A stretch of DNA of 64,000 nt from the NCBI RefSeq assembly GCF_011355085.1, contig NZ_VXCP01000016.1, forward strand, positions 248,001 through 312,000, given 5' to 3'. Within the stretch, counting starts at the first letter, position 1, and each line of letters starts with the position of its first letter. The translations under genes and the position numbers were made by a program. Source of the DNA: Pseudomonas akapageensis. Its GTDB lineage: Bacteria > Pseudomonadota > Gammaproteobacteria > Pseudomonadales > Pseudomonadaceae. Positions 40,598 to 49,345 of the stretch are shown piece by piece. The notes beneath the pieces are model-generated. The model searched no databases, had not been told where the DNA came from, and saw nothing but the letters and a program-made list of their open reading frames with translations.

Positions 40598-42277
40598 ATG
40601 AGTTCTGCCTCCCTGATGAAGACCCCTCCCGAGAGGGTCCGGCTCAACGGGGTCGTGTTCTATACATCGACCGTGTTGATTTTGTTGCTGACTGCGTTGC
40701 TGATTGCAGTCCCCGAAACCGCAGGCCTCGTACTGGGCCAGGCCCAGGAATGGCTGTCGCGAAGTTTCGGCTGGTATTACATGGTGGTGATCGGCGGCTA
40801 TCTGCTGTTTGTCCTGGTCCTGGCGTTTTCGTCCTATGGCAAGCTCAAGCTGGGCAGCAAGGATGACACCCCGGACTTCAGCTACGGTGCCTGGGCGGGG
40901 ATGCTGTTCTCCTCCGGTATCGGCATCTCGCTGCTGTACTTCGGTGCCTCCGAACCCCTGGATCACTACTTCAACCCGCCTGAAGGCGCGTCGGCGACCA
41001 ACCTGGCAGCGCGCCAGGGCTTGCAACTGACGTTCCTGCACTGGGGCCTGCACGGCTGGGCGATCTATGCGCTGGTCGGTCTGGCCGTGGCCTACTTCGC
41101 TTACCGCCATAATCAGCCGCTGGCCTTGCGTTCGGCGCTGTACCCGCTGGTTGGCGAGCGTTGGGTCAAGGGCGCGGCCGGCCATGCGGTGGACGGTTTC
41201 GGCATGTTCGTGACCCTGCTGGGTCTGGTGACCAACCTCGGTATCGGCGCCATGCAGGTGTCTTCCGGGCTGGAGTACCTGTTCGGCATGGAGCACAGCA
41301 ATACCAACCTGCTGATAGTGATCCTGGTCATGAGCACCGTGGCGACCATTGCTGCGGTGTCGGGTGTGGAGAACGGTATTCGCCGCCTGTCCAACCTGAA
41401 CATCCTGCTGTTCAGCGGCCTGCTGCTGTTCGTGCTGTTCAACGGCCCGACCCTGCACCTGCTCAACAGCTTCGTCCAGAACATCGGTGACTACCTCAAC
41501 GGCGCGGTGTTGAAGACCTTCGACCTGTACGTTTATGAAGGCGACGAGGCCAAGTCCGAGCACTGGCTGGGCCTGTGGACCGTGTTCTACTGGGCCTGGT
41601 GGATTTCCTGGGCACCGTTCGTAGGCATGTTCATCGCACGTATCTCCCGTGGTCGTACCGTGCGTGAACTGGTTGCTGGCGTACTACTGATTCCGTTGGG
41701 TTTCACCCTGGCGTGGCTGTCGATCTTCGGTAACACCGCACTGGACCTGGTGATGAACCATGGCGCCGTGGAGCTGGGACGCACGGCGCTCGAGCAACCA
41801 TCGATGTCGATTTACCAACTGCTGGAGCATTACCCGGCGTCGAAGATCGTGGTCGGTGTGGCGATTTTTGTTGGCTTCGTGCTGTTCCTGACCCCGGCGG
41901 ATTCGGGTGCAGTGATGATGGCCAACCTGTCATGCAAAGGCGGCCAGGTCGATGAAGATGCCCCGCACTGGCTGCGCATCCTCTGGTCGGTGGTGATCAC
42001 TCTGGTGACGATCGGCCTGTTGTTCGCCGGTAACTTCGCCGCGATGCAGACCATGGTGGTACTGGCCGGTCTGCCGTTCTCGCTGGTGCTGGTGGTGTTC
42101 ATGTTCGGCCTGTACAAGGCCATGAAGCAGGACACCCAGCTCGAGCAGGAACAAGCCGAGCTGGCAGCGCAAGTTCATCGTGATTTCGTCGAGCGTATGA
42201 GTCTGGTGGAGCTGCCATCTTTGGCTGCGCAACAGCGCTCAGGGGCACGATCTGCTGCGCGTCACGCCGAAGCGTGA
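40598..42277 (+). CDS. betT: BCCT-family choline transporter
   Basis: The 559-residue protein has about 12 membrane segments and the BCCT signatures GWYYMVVIGGYLLFVLVLAF, SSGIGISLLYFGASEPL and WAWWISWAPFVGMFIARISRGRTVRE. It imports choline with a cation gradient. The C-terminal tail after the last helix is only about 50 residues, shorter than the long osmosensing tail of E. coli-type BetT, which fits uptake for catabolism. The ATG at 40598 follows GGAG. Divergent from betI. Confidence 0.92.
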   Translation: MSSASLMKTPPERVRLNGVVFYTSTVLILLLTALLIAVPETAGLVLGQAQEWLSRSFGWYYMVVIGGYLLFVLVLAFSSYGKLKLGSKDDTPDFSYGAWAGMLFSSGIGISLLYFGASEPLDHYFNPPEGASATNLAARQGLQLTFLHWGLHGWAIYALVGLAVAYFAYRHNQPLALRSALYPLVGERWVKGAAGHAVDGFGMFVTLLGLVTNLGIGAMQVSSGLEYLFGMEHSNTNLLIVILVMSTVATIAAVSGVENGIRRLSNLNILLFSGLLLFVLFNGPTLHLLNSFVQNIGDYLNGAVLKTFDLYVYEGDEAKSEHWLGLWTVFYWAWWISWAPFVGMFIARISRGRTVRELVAGVLLIPLGFTLAWLSIFGNTALDLVMNHGAVELGRTALEQPSMSIYQLLEHYPASKIVVGVAIFVGFVLFLTPADSGAVMMANLSCKGGQVDEDAPHWLRILWSVVITLVTIGLLFAGNFAAMQTMVVLAGLPFSLVLVVFMFGLYKAMKQDTQLEQEQAELAAQVHRDFVERMSLVELPSLAAQQRSGARSAARHAEA

Positions 42278-42295
42278 TCATCTGATAGCTGAGTG

Positions 42296-42332
42296 AAAGG
42301 GGGCCCTGTCGTTATGCGACAGGGCCCTTTTT
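42296..42332 (+). terminator. Terminator after betT
   Basis: GGGCCCTGTCG (42301-42311) pairs with CGACAGGGCCC (42317-42327) around TTATG, followed by TTTTTC. Confidence 0.95.
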
Positions 42333-42356
42333 CTTTGTGTTGTTTGTTCGGGCCCC

Positions 42357-42448
42357 ATCGCTGGCAAGCCAGCTCCCACAGGGTTCAGCTGTGCTCCAAC
42401 CATTGCCAGACACGACGTAACCTCTGTGGGAGCGGGCTTGCCCGCGAT
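42357..42448. repeat. REP doublet (family A)
   Basis: ATCGCTGGCAAGCCAGCTCC and inverse GGAGCGGGCTTGCCCGCGAT around a spacer of about 45 bases, between the convergent betT and choV genes. Confidence 0.87.
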
Positions 42449-42500
42449 AAGGTCCGAAGGACCTTCCTGCAACCTCGAATCCAACCCAAATCCCAGGCAC

Positions 42501-42535
42501 AAAAAAGGGGGATCGCAATCCAGTGCGATCCCCCT
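42501..42535 (-). terminator. Terminator after choV
   Basis: Minus-strand stem of GGGGGATCGCA and TGCGATCCCCC (42534-42524 and 42517-42507) followed by a U run (plus-strand AAAAAA at 42501-42506). It ends the choXWV operon 17 bases after the choV stop. Confidence 0.95.
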
Positions 42536-42551
42536 CCGAGAGTATATGGGC

Positions 42552-43730
42552 TTAACCGAGATTCTTGCCCAGCAACGCGTGATACAGCTCGCTGTCGCCC
42601 AGTATCCCGACAACACGGTTGTTGTCTTGCAGGACCAGCTTGTTGCCGGTCTGGTAGCGGATCTGCAGTGCGTCGCGCATGCCGATGTTGGAGTCCACCA
42701 GGGTAGGACGACGACCGAGGCCTTCGACAGCCTGGCCTGGTACCCAGTTCTGCAGATCGAGGCTGTCGCCGCCCTGGCGTGCACCCTTGATGGTCTGGTC
42801 TTTGGTCAGGTCCAGCCAGGAGTCGACGCCCGGGTCGATGCAGACCGAACCATTGATGCGTTTGCAGTTGTCCAGCGTGCGCATCAGGCTGCGGCCGCAC
42901 AGCACGTTCAGTGGGTTGGTGTGGGCAACGAAAGTGCGGACATATTCGTCGGCCGGGTTGAGCACGATTTCTTCGGGCTTGCTGTACTGGATGATCCGGC
43001 CGTCTTTCATGATGGCGATCCGGGTGCCCAGTTTCAGGGCCTCATCGAGGTCATGGCTAACGAAAACGATGGTCTTTTGCAGCTTGCGTTGCAGTTCCAG
43101 CAATTCGTCCTGCAGACCCTGGCGGATCAGTGGGTCGAGTGCCGAGAAGGGTTCGTCCATCAGCAGGATATCGGCGTCCATCGCCAGAGCACGGGCCAGG
43201 CCGACCCGTTGTTGCATGCCGCCGGAGAGCTCATCGGGTTTCTTGTTGCGCCATTGGGTCAGGCCAACCAGTTCGAGTTTTTCATCCACCAGTCGACGTC
43301 GCTCATCGGCTGGGCGGCCCTGCATTTCCAGGCCGAAGCTGATGTTCTCGCGAACAGTCAGCCAAGGCATCAGGGCGAACTTCTGGAACACCATGGCGAT
43401 ACGCTTGGTGCGCATCATTTTCAGTTCTGCCGGTGTGCACGAGGCGATGTTGATCTGCGATCCTTCATGTTCGACGAACAGCTTGCCACGGCTGACCGTG
43501 TTCAGGCCGTTGATGCAGCGCAGCAGGCTCGACTTGCCCGAGCCGGACAGGCCCATCAGTACGCAGATTTCGCCTTTGTTAATGTCCAGGCTGGCTTTTT
43601 CCACGCCAACCACCAGGCCGGTCTTCTTCAGAATCTGTTCACGCGTGAGGCCCTGGTCGAGCAGGCTCAGGGCCTCACGCGGTTTGTTGGAGAAGATTAC
43701 GTCCACCTCTTCGAAGCGAATAATGCTCAT
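42552..43730 (-). CDS. choV: Choline ABC transporter, ATP-binding subunit
   Basis: The 392-residue ATPase has Walker A GLSGSGKSS, signature LSGGMQQRVGLARAL, Walker B DILLMDEPFSALD and the H-loop FVSHDLDEA. The C-terminal part (about 270-392) contains CBS-like segments (MRTLDNCK, DALQIRYQTGNKLVLQDNNRVVGILG), as in quaternary-amine importers of the ProV/OpuA type. It energises uptake of choline/betaine/carnitine with choW and binding proteins ChoX and CaiX (CbcV in P. aeruginosa). The start overlaps the choW stop by four bases (ATGA). Confidence 0.95.
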   Translation of the reverse strand: MSIIRFEEVDVIFSNKPREALSLLDQGLTREQILKKTGLVVGVEKASLDINKGEICVLMGLSGSGKSSLLRCINGLNTVSRGKLFVEHEGSQINIASCTPAELKMMRTKRIAMVFQKFALMPWLTVRENISFGLEMQGRPADERRRLVDEKLELVGLTQWRNKKPDELSGGMQQRVGLARALAMDADILLMDEPFSALDPLIRQGLQDELLELQRKLQKTIVFVSHDLDEALKLGTRIAIMKDGRIIQYSKPEEIVLNPADEYVRTFVAHTNPLNVLCGRSLMRTLDNCKRINGSVCIDPGVDSWLDLTKDQTIKGARQGGDSLDLQNWVPGQAVEGLGRRPTLVDSNIGMRDALQIRYQTGNKLVLQDNNRVVGILGDSELYHALLGKNLG

Positions 43731-44572
43731 GCTTCACCCCTCACCTGTACATCGGGTTGTTTGCAGATTCGGTCGAGCATGATCGCCAGCAATACGATCG
43801 CCAGGCCTGCTTCGAAGCCCAGGGCGATATCGGCAGTGTTCAGTGCATTGACCACGGGTTTGCCCAGACCATCGGCACCCACCAGCGCCGCGATGACCAC
43901 CATCGACAGCGACAGCATGATGCATTGCGTGACACCGGCAGCGATGCTGGGCATGGCATGGGGCAGTTCGATACGTGACAGCAGTTGCCGGCGCGAGCAG
44001 CCAAAGGCCTTGCCGGCGTCCAGCAGCTCTTGCGGTACGTCGCAGATGCCCAGGTAGGTCAGGCGGATCGGTGCGGCGATGGCGAAGACCACCGTCGAGA
44101 TCAGGCCAGGTACCACACCCAGGCCGAACAGGGTCAGGGTCGGGATCAGATAGACGAAGGTGGGTACGGTCTGCATCAAGTCCAGGACCGGACGCATCAT
44201 TGTGTAGAACATCGGCTTGTGCGCCGCGACAATGCCTAGCGGCACGCCGATGGCGACGCAGACAAAGGTTGCAAACATCACCTGGGCCAGCGTCTCCATG
44301 GTTTCTTGCCAGTATCCCAGGTTGAAGATCAGCAGAAACGACAGCACGCAAAAAAGGGTCAGACCCCATTTACGCTGAATGAAGTGGGCGATCACCGCGA
44401 TCAGGCCGATCAGGACGAAGGGGTTGAACCAGGTCAGGGCGCCGGTGACGCCGTGAATCATAAATTCCAGTCCTTGCGCGATGGCATCGAAGTAATTGGC
44501 GCCGTTTTGCGTCAACCATTCAACGAATCCCGCGATGTACTGGCCCAGAGGTATTTTTTGATCGATCAGCAT
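43727..44572 (-). CDS. choW: Choline ABC transporter, permease subunit
   Basis: The 281-residue membrane protein has about six to seven hydrophobic helices and the permease coupling motif AGKAFGCSRRQLLSRIELPHAMPSIAAGV typical of ProW/OpuAB. I chose the ATG at 44572 (MLIDQKIPLGQYI) by family resemblance. An in-frame ATG at 44590 adds six residues, and neither has a strong ribosome site. It overlaps choV by four bases and follows choX by 70 bases. Confidence 0.94.
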   Translation of the reverse strand: MLIDQKIPLGQYIAGFVEWLTQNGANYFDAIAQGLEFMIHGVTGALTWFNPFVLIGLIAVIAHFIQRKWGLTLFCVLSFLLIFNLGYWQETMETLAQVMFATFVCVAIGVPLGIVAAHKPMFYTMMRPVLDLMQTVPTFVYLIPTLTLFGLGVVPGLISTVVFAIAAPIRLTYLGICDVPQELLDAGKAFGCSRRQLLSRIELPHAMPSIAAGVTQCIMLSLSMVVIAALVGADGLGKPVVNALNTADIALGFEAGLAIVLLAIMLDRICKQPDVQVRGEA

Positions 44573-44642
44573 GATAGTGAACGTCCACATGCGAGAAGAT
44601 GGATTACGGATCCAGGCGGGTGACCCCGCCTGGAGTCAGTGT

Positions 44643-45590
44643 TTACTGCGAAAGCTTGGCTTTGACGGCCTCCAGGCCCGGTTTGCCATCAATGGTCGTG
44701 ACGCCCGCCAGCCAGGTATCGAGCACCTGCGGGTTCTTTTTCAGCCAGGCCTTGGCTGCAGCGTCGGGCTTCATCTTGTCGTCCAGGATGTTGCCCATCA
44801 GTGAGCTTTCCATGTTCAGGGTGAATGACAGGTTTTTCAGCAATTGGCCTACGTTGCTGCATTCCTGGGTATAGCCCTTGCGGGTATTGGTGTAGACAGT
44901 CGCCTGACCGAAGTTGGGGCCGAAATAGTCATCGCCGCCGGTCAGGTACTGCATCTTGAAGCGGGTGTTCATCGGGTGCGGTTCCCAGCCCAGGAAAACC
45001 ACGTCTGTGCCACGGCGGGCGGCACGGTCTACCTGCGAGAGCATGCCGGCTTCGCTGGACTCGACGACCTTGAAACCTGCCGTCTTCAATCCGAAAGCAT
45101 CTTTATCAATCATACTCTGGATCATGCGGTTGCCGTCGTTACCCGGCTCGATACCGTAGATCTTGCCGTCGAGTTCTTTCTTGAATTTGGCGATGTCGGC
45201 GAAGTCATGCAGTCCCTTGTCGTACAGCGCCTGCGGAACGGCGAGGGTGTACTTGGCGTTTTCCAGGTTGGCGCGCACGGTTTCCACGGTGCCGGCATCG
45301 CGGTACTGCTTGATGTCGTTTTCCATGGTGGGCATCCAGTTACCGAGGAACACATCCATGTTTTTGCCGTCAGCCAGGGACTTGTAGGTCACCGGGACAG
45401 AAATCATGGTGGTCCTGGCCTTGTAGCCGAGGGATTCGAGCACGACGCTGGTCACTGCCGTGGTAGCGGTGATGTCGGTCCAGCCGACATCGGAAAAGTT
45501 TACGGTGCTGCATTGTTCCGGCTCGGCGGCCTGGGACAGCACCGGCAGACTCAGCACTGCGGCCAACAACAACGAGGGTGAACCTTTCAT
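44643..45590 (-). CDS. choX: Choline ABC transporter, periplasmic binding protein
   Basis: The 315-residue protein has a signal peptide (LLLAAVLSLPVLSQA-AEPEQC) and an OpuAC domain: CSTVNFSDVGWTDITATTAVTSVVLESLGY, MDVFLGNWMP and VVFLGWEPHPMNTRF carry the aromatic residues that cage trimethylammonium groups. It is the CbcX counterpart. AAGGAG precedes the ATG. It leads choXWV and has the same length as the CaiX protein at 52205. A pair of direct repeats 171-203 bases upstream is a likely GbdR site. Confidence 0.95.
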   Translation of the reverse strand: MKGSPSLLLAAVLSLPVLSQAAEPEQCSTVNFSDVGWTDITATTAVTSVVLESLGYKARTTMISVPVTYKSLADGKNMDVFLGNWMPTMENDIKQYRDAGTVETVRANLENAKYTLAVPQALYDKGLHDFADIAKFKKELDGKIYGIEPGNDGNRMIQSMIDKDAFGLKTAGFKVVESSEAGMLSQVDRAARRGTDVVFLGWEPHPMNTRFKMQYLTGGDDYFGPNFGQATVYTNTRKGYTQECSNVGQLLKNLSFTLNMESSLMGNILDDKMKPDAAAKAWLKKNPQVLDTWLAGVTTIDGKPGLEAVKAKLSQ

Positions 45591-45673
45591 GAATTGACTC
45601 CTTGGTGTTTTTTTTGGCGGCTCTCCCGAAGGCTGCCGCACTTATATTTGGTTGCGGTTGGAGGCGAGGCAGA

Positions 45674-45689
45674 GCAGTTGGATAACTGC
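45674..45689. other. Inverted repeat in the choX upstream region
   Basis: GCAGTTGGATAACTGC has six-base arms around GGAT and lies between the predicted GbdR repeats and choX. It may be an operator or an RNA stem. The evidence is weak. Confidence 0.35.
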
Positions 45690-45760
45690 ACTGGGCAGGT
45701 GCCTTGCAATCGAGTCGAGACTGATCATGTAACAGGGAAAATCAAACGCCTACAGGGTGC

Positions 45761-45793
45761 GTCGTATCCAGTACAGACAGAGTCGCATCCAGT
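45761..45793. promoter_or_regulatory. Direct repeats upstream of choXWV, probable GbdR box
   Basis: GTCGTATCCAGT (45761-45772) and GTCGCATCCAGT (45782-45793) match in 11 of 12 positions with a spacing of exactly 21 bases. On the choX strand they read ACTGGATGCGAC and ACTGGATACGAC. Two direct half-sites two helical turns apart are the usual arrangement for AraC-family activators, and GbdR controls cbcXWV in P. aeruginosa. Confidence 0.7.
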
Positions 45794-46048
45794 GTCGGTG
45801 AGGTCGTTTACAGCTTTTTTGCACGCTGCAAACGCGATTCCTGGCCATCTGTACCGCCTGAAAACGGCCAAAAAACGCCGCAACGACTGGGCGGCGTTAG
45901 TGGGCAAGAGTGAGTCGGTTGCAGACGTAAGGCACCGCGACAAAAGACTGATGATGCGCGCATCCCGGCGGATTGCTCTTTCAGCGTAGCAGCTCCGTCA
46001 CCCGGTGCTGCGGCGCCGGGAGTCAGTCTATTCAGGAGGTTCGCGGTA
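45794..46048. other. sdaB upstream region with RNA stems
   Basis: No gene seen. It holds a minus-strand terminator-like hairpin (45870-45898), a 12-bp palindrome GATGCGCGCATC (45953-45964) and a strong hairpin CCCGGTGC/GCGCCGGG (46001-46020) just before the sdaB ribosome site AGGAGG. The sdaB transcript may therefore be structured. Confidence 0.45.
45870..45898 (-). terminator. Terminator-like hairpin with no visible gene to terminate
   Basis: On the minus strand AACGCCGC (45898-45891) pairs with GCGGCGTT (45881-45874), then UUUU follows. It would stop minus-strand transcription between sdaB and choX, although no minus-strand gene lies in the 150 bases before it. Confidence 0.6.
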
Positions 46049-47425
46049 ATGGCCATCAGCGTGTTTGACCTGTTCAAAATCGGCATCGGCCCTTCCAGTT
46101 CGCACACCGTCGGGCCCATGCGCGCTGCTGCGCTGTTCGTCCAGGGGCTGCGCGAACGCGATGAGTTGAATCGCGTACGTCGCATCGAAGTGCGCCTGTA
46201 CGGCTCGCTGTCAGCCACCGGCATCGGCCATGGCAGCGACAATGCCGTGATCATGGGCCTGATGGGCGAGTGGCCCGACTCCATCGACCCGACGACGATC
46301 GGCCTGCACATCGCTACCCTGCGTGAAACCGACACCTTGCAACTCGATGGCCGCCTGCCGGTGCCCTTCGTCTGGCAGCGTGACATGCTCCTGCTCGACG
46401 AAAACCTGCCTTACCATCCCAATGCCATGACCCTGATCGCCGAAGGCGAAGAGGGTGAGCTGCACCGCGATACCTACTATTCGGTCGGCGGCGGCTTTGT
46501 CGTCGATGAGGCCCAGGCTGCCAGCGGCGTGCTGGACGCGGACAACACCGTGCTGCCCTACGACTTCAACAGCGCGGTCGAATTGCTTGAGCTCTGCCAG
46601 CGCCACAATCTGCGCATCTCGGAACTGATGCTGGCCAATGAAAAAGTCTGGCGTAGCGAGGCAGAAATCCGCGCGGGTCTGATGACGCTCTGGCGGGCAA
46701 TGCAGGACTGTGTCGAGCACGGCTTGAGGCACGAAGGCATTCTCCCGGGCGGGCTGCATGTTCGGCGCCGCGCAGCGAAGTTGCACCGCAGCCTGCAGGA
46801 GCTGAACAAGCCCAACGTGATCGGATCGACCCTCAGTGCCATGGAATGGGTCAACCTGTTCGCCCTGGCCGTCAACGAAGAAAACGCTGCCGGAGGGCGC
46901 ATGGTTACCGCACCCACCAATGGTGCGGCAGGCATCATCCCGGCGGTGCTGCACTACTATATGAAGTTCAGCGACGAGGTCAGTGAAGCCAATGTCGTCG
47001 ACTTCTTCCTGGGCGCGGCGGCGGTCGGCATCCTCTGCAAGAAGAACGCGTCGATTTCAGGTGCCGAGGTGGGCTGTCAGGGCGAAGTCGGTTCGGCCTG
47101 CGCCATGGCTGCAGCGGGCCTTGCCGAGGTGCTCGGAGCTACCCCTGAGCAAGTGGAGAACGCAGCGGAAATCGGCCTGGAGCATAACCTGGGACTGACC
47201 TGTGATCCTGTGGGCGGCCTGGTGCAGGTGCCGTGCATCGAGCGCAATGCGATTGCGGCGGTCAAGGCCATCAACGCTGCGCAGATGGCCTTGCGCGGTG
47301 ACGGCAATCACTTCATCTCGCTGGATAGGGTGATCCGCACCATGCGCGACACCGGCGCCGACATGCACGACAAATACAAGGAAACCTCACGTGGAGGCTT
47401 GGCGGTCAGCGCCATCGAGTGCTGA
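46049..47425 (+). CDS. sdaB: L-serine ammonia-lyase
   Basis: The 458-residue enzyme deaminates L-serine to pyruvate using an iron-sulfur cluster. [24 protein letters not shown] is the N-terminal signature. [29 protein letters not shown] and [31 protein letters not shown] hold cluster cysteines, with a further C in [26 protein letters not shown] lies upstream of the ATG. Its place beside gbdR fits disposal of the serine formed when glycine betaine is demethylated to glycine. Confidence 0.96.
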   Translation: MAISVFDLFKIGIGPSSSHTVGPMRAAALFVQGLRERDELNRVRRIEVRLYGSLSATGIGHGSDNAVIMGLMGEWPDSIDPTTIGLHIATLRETDTLQLDGRLPVPFVWQRDMLLLDENLPYHPNAMTLIAEGEEGELHRDTYYSVGGGFVVDEAQAASGVLDADNTVLPYDFNSAVELLELCQRHNLRISELMLANEKVWRSEAEIRAGLMTLWRAMQDCVEHGLRHEGILPGGLHVRRRAAKLHRSLQELNKPNVIGSTLSAMEWVNLFALAVNEENAAGGRMVTAPTNGAAGIIPAVLHYYMKFSDEVSEANVVDFFLGAAAVGILCKKNASISGAEVGCQGEVGSACAMAAAGLAEVLGATPEQVENAAEIGLEHNLGLTCDPVGGLVQVPCIERNAIAAVKAINAAQMALRGDGNHFISLDRVIRTMRDTGADMHDKYKETSRGGLAVSAIEC

Positions 47426-47724
47426 CAGGCGCATAGCACTCCCTGCGCCTTTATTGCCCACATTGCGATGAGCGCGCTGCCTTTTGGCGCGTTTGATCGA
47501 CTGACCCTTCCCCGTCAGCGGTTGGTCGCTTCCAGTGCGACCGACCGTTGATCCCCGTGCCAGGGGTGACACTCGCGCATGTCGTTTCCTGACATCGTAC
47601 ACACAAGTGCTACCGAACTGCCCATCTCCTTGCTGCAAGCCGACTGGCCCGCGCCTTTGAGCGCGGAAGCGACATCCTGTGTCGTGCCCAATCAGACGCC
47701 GCGCGACGTCGTTTTCAGGAGTTA
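47426..47724. other. sdaB-gbdR intergenic region, upstream part
   Basis: No gene is seen. It contains small inverted repeats (GGTCGC/GCGACC at about 47525-47543, CGACA/TGTCG near 47690). Enhancer sites for a sigma54 activator would be expected here, but I could not identify one with confidence. Confidence 0.4.
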
Positions 47725-47740
47725 TTGAATGCCCATTCAA
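47725..47740. promoter_or_regulatory. BetI-like palindrome upstream of gbdR
   Basis: TTGAATGCCCATTCAA has six-base arms (TTGAAT/ATTCAA) similar to the core of the betI operator at 40357. It ends five bases before the predicted sigma54 promoter. BetI control of gbdR has been reported in P. aeruginosa, which supports this reading. Confidence 0.5.
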
Positions 47741-47744
47741 ATTT

Positions 47745-47760
47745 AGGCATGGCATTTGCG
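47745..47760 (+). promoter_or_regulatory. Sigma54-type promoter of gbdR
   Basis: AGGCATGGCATTTGCG has GG and GC exactly 12 bases apart and keeps GGCA and TTGC of the consensus TGGCAC-N5-TTGC. It lies about 90 bases before the gbdR ATG. From memory, P. aeruginosa gbdR is transcribed by sigma54 with NtrC/CbrB, IHF and BetI input. Confidence 0.6.
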
Positions 47761-47849
47761 TTGTGTTTGCAAAGCCCGCTTACAAAAGAGGGCAATAACA
47801 AGAGCCTGCGCCTGAGGCCATCACCTGCTTTGTGTGAGGAGATACCGCG

Positions 47850-48953
47850 ATGACGTCGTACAACTCCGGGGCCCAACCCCAGAACCGCACGCCACAATCC
47901 ATCGGCTTTCTGCTGCTGGATAATTTCACGCTGATTTCCCTGGCCTCGGCGGTCGAACCGCTACGGATGGCCAACCAGTTGTCCGGCCGTGAGTTGTATC
48001 GCTGGACGACCCTGAGCGTGGACGGCGGTCAGGTCTGGGCCAGCGACGGTCTGCAGATCACCCCGGATGCGTCCATGCACAAAGCCCCGGCCATGGACAC
48101 CGTGATTGTCTGCGGCGGCATCGGCATTCAACGCACCGTAACCCGCGAACATGTGACCTGGCTGCAGAGCCAGGCGCGCCAGTCCCGTCGCCTGGGCGCG
48201 GTGTGCACCGGCAGTTGGGCATTGGCCTGTGCCGGCCTGCTCGACGGATTCGATTGCAGCGTGCACTGGGAATGTCTGGCGGCCATGCAGGAAGCTTTCC
48301 CGCGGGTGGCCATGAGCACTCGGTTGTTCACCCTCGATCGCAACCGTTTCACCAGCTCCGGCGGTACTGCTCCGCTGGACATGATGCTGCACCTGATCAG
48401 CCGTGATCACGGTCGTGAGCTGTCGGCGGCCATCTCGGAAATGTTCGTCTATGAGCGCATTCGTAACGAACAGGATCACCAGCGTGTTCCGCTCAAGCAC
48501 ATGCTGGGCACCAACCAGCCGAAGCTGCAGGAAATCGTCGCGCTGATGGAAGCCAACCTTGAAGAGCCGATCGACCTGGATGAATTGGCCGTGTATGTCT
48601 CGGTTTCGCGTCGCCAGCTCGAGCGTCTGTTCCAGAAATACCTGCACTGCTCGCCATCGCGCTACTACTTGAAACTGCGCTTGGTCCGGGCGCGGCAATT
48701 GCTCAAGCAGACACCAATGTCGATCATCGAAGTGGCTTCGGTGTGTGGCTTCGTTTCCACCCCGCACTTCTCCAAGTGCTACCGCGAGTATTTCGGTATT
48801 CCGCCACGGGATGAGCGCGTAGGTTCCAACACCGCGCAACAAGTGGCGATGATGCCGATTCCGCAGGCACTGGTGCTTTCGCCGCTTTCGGGGCCGATGT
48901 CGGCTTTGAGTCAGGCGCGCAACGAGTCGACTTTCGCCAGCGTTCGCCTCTGA
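47850..48953 (+). CDS. gbdR: GbdR, AraC-family activator of glycine betaine catabolism
   Basis: The 367-residue protein has an N-terminal GATase1/DJ-1-like ligand domain (IGFLLLDNFTLISLASAVEPLRMANQL, VCTGSWALACAGLLDG) and a C-terminal AraC DNA-binding region (LDELAVYVSVSRRQLERLFQKYLHCSPSRYYLKLRLVRARQLL, IIEVASVCGFVSTPHFSKCYREYFG). GbdR responds to glycine betaine and dimethylglycine and activates gbc, dgc, cbc and other genes. GAGGAGA lies upstream of the ATG. The predicted promoter is sigma54-type. Confidence 0.95.
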   Translation: MTSYNSGAQPQNRTPQSIGFLLLDNFTLISLASAVEPLRMANQLSGRELYRWTTLSVDGGQVWASDGLQITPDASMHKAPAMDTVIVCGGIGIQRTVTREHVTWLQSQARQSRRLGAVCTGSWALACAGLLDGFDCSVHWECLAAMQEAFPRVAMSTRLFTLDRNRFTSSGGTAPLDMMLHLISRDHGRELSAAISEMFVYERIRNEQDHQRVPLKHMLGTNQPKLQEIVALMEANLEEPIDLDELAVYVSVSRRQLERLFQKYLHCSPSRYYLKLRLVRARQLLKQTPMSIIEVASVCGFVSTPHFSKCYREYFGIPPRDERVGSNTAQQVAMMPIPQALVLSPLSGPMSALSQARNESTFASVRL

Positions 48954-48956
48954 CTA

Positions 48957-49053
48957 CTCGTTCCCACACTCTGCGTGGGAATGCATCCGCTGACGCTCCG
49001 CGTCGACGCTGGAGCGTCTTTCACGGCATTCCCACGCGGAGCGTGGGAACGAG
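48957..49053. repeat. Palindromic repeat (family B)
   Basis: Begins CTCGTTCCCACACTCTGCGT and ends GGAGCGTGGGAACGAG. It lies directly after gbdR. Confidence 0.82.
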
Positions 49054-49081
49054 GTGGCGATCGAGGGCGAAGCGCTCGTTC

Positions 49082-49345
49082 TCAGGCGCGCTTCTGTTGC
49101 TTGTACTGCGCCAGCGCCGGCAACAGCTGCCTATCAATCGCCTGGCGCACCGCCGGCAGGATCGTCGCATTACCGGTAAGCATCTGCTCAACCATACCCT
49201 TGAGTGCCTTGGCTCGAGCATCGCTCAACCCCCGCACTGCGCATTCGCAGGCCTGGTCAGCGGTGGCGCCTGCCGGCATTTCGAAACCCAGGGCTCTCAG
49301 TTGGCCGAGCAGGTCATCCTGGTCAATCAAATCCGCGTGCATCAT
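49082..49345 (-). CDS. Small hypothetical protein
   Basis: An 87-residue, mainly helical soluble protein: LIDQDDLLGQLRALGFEMPAGATADQACECAVRGLSDARAKAL. AAGGAT precedes two ATG codons (49345 and 49342). The C-terminus is basic. I do not recognise a family. It lies where P. aeruginosa carries genes between gbdR and the carnitine operon. Confidence 0.65.
   Translation of the reverse strand: MMHADLIDQDDLLGQLRALGFEMPAGATADQACECAVRGLSDARAKALKGMVEQMLTGNATILPAVRQAIDRQLLPALAQYKQQKRA

Noticed and set aside
45594-45989. A 131-codon plus-strand frame in the choX-sdaB gap
   Set aside because: No ribosome site or family resemblance, and it covers the predicted GbdR repeats and hairpins.
45900-46048. A glycine riboswitch before sdaB
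   Set aside because: The stems present do not show the conserved glycine aptamer core on either strand.
47526-47537. GTCGCTTCCAGT, nearly identical to the choX repeat unit, as a GbdR site for gbdR
   Set aside because: No second unit lies 21 bases to either side, and it is more than 300 bases from the gbdR start.
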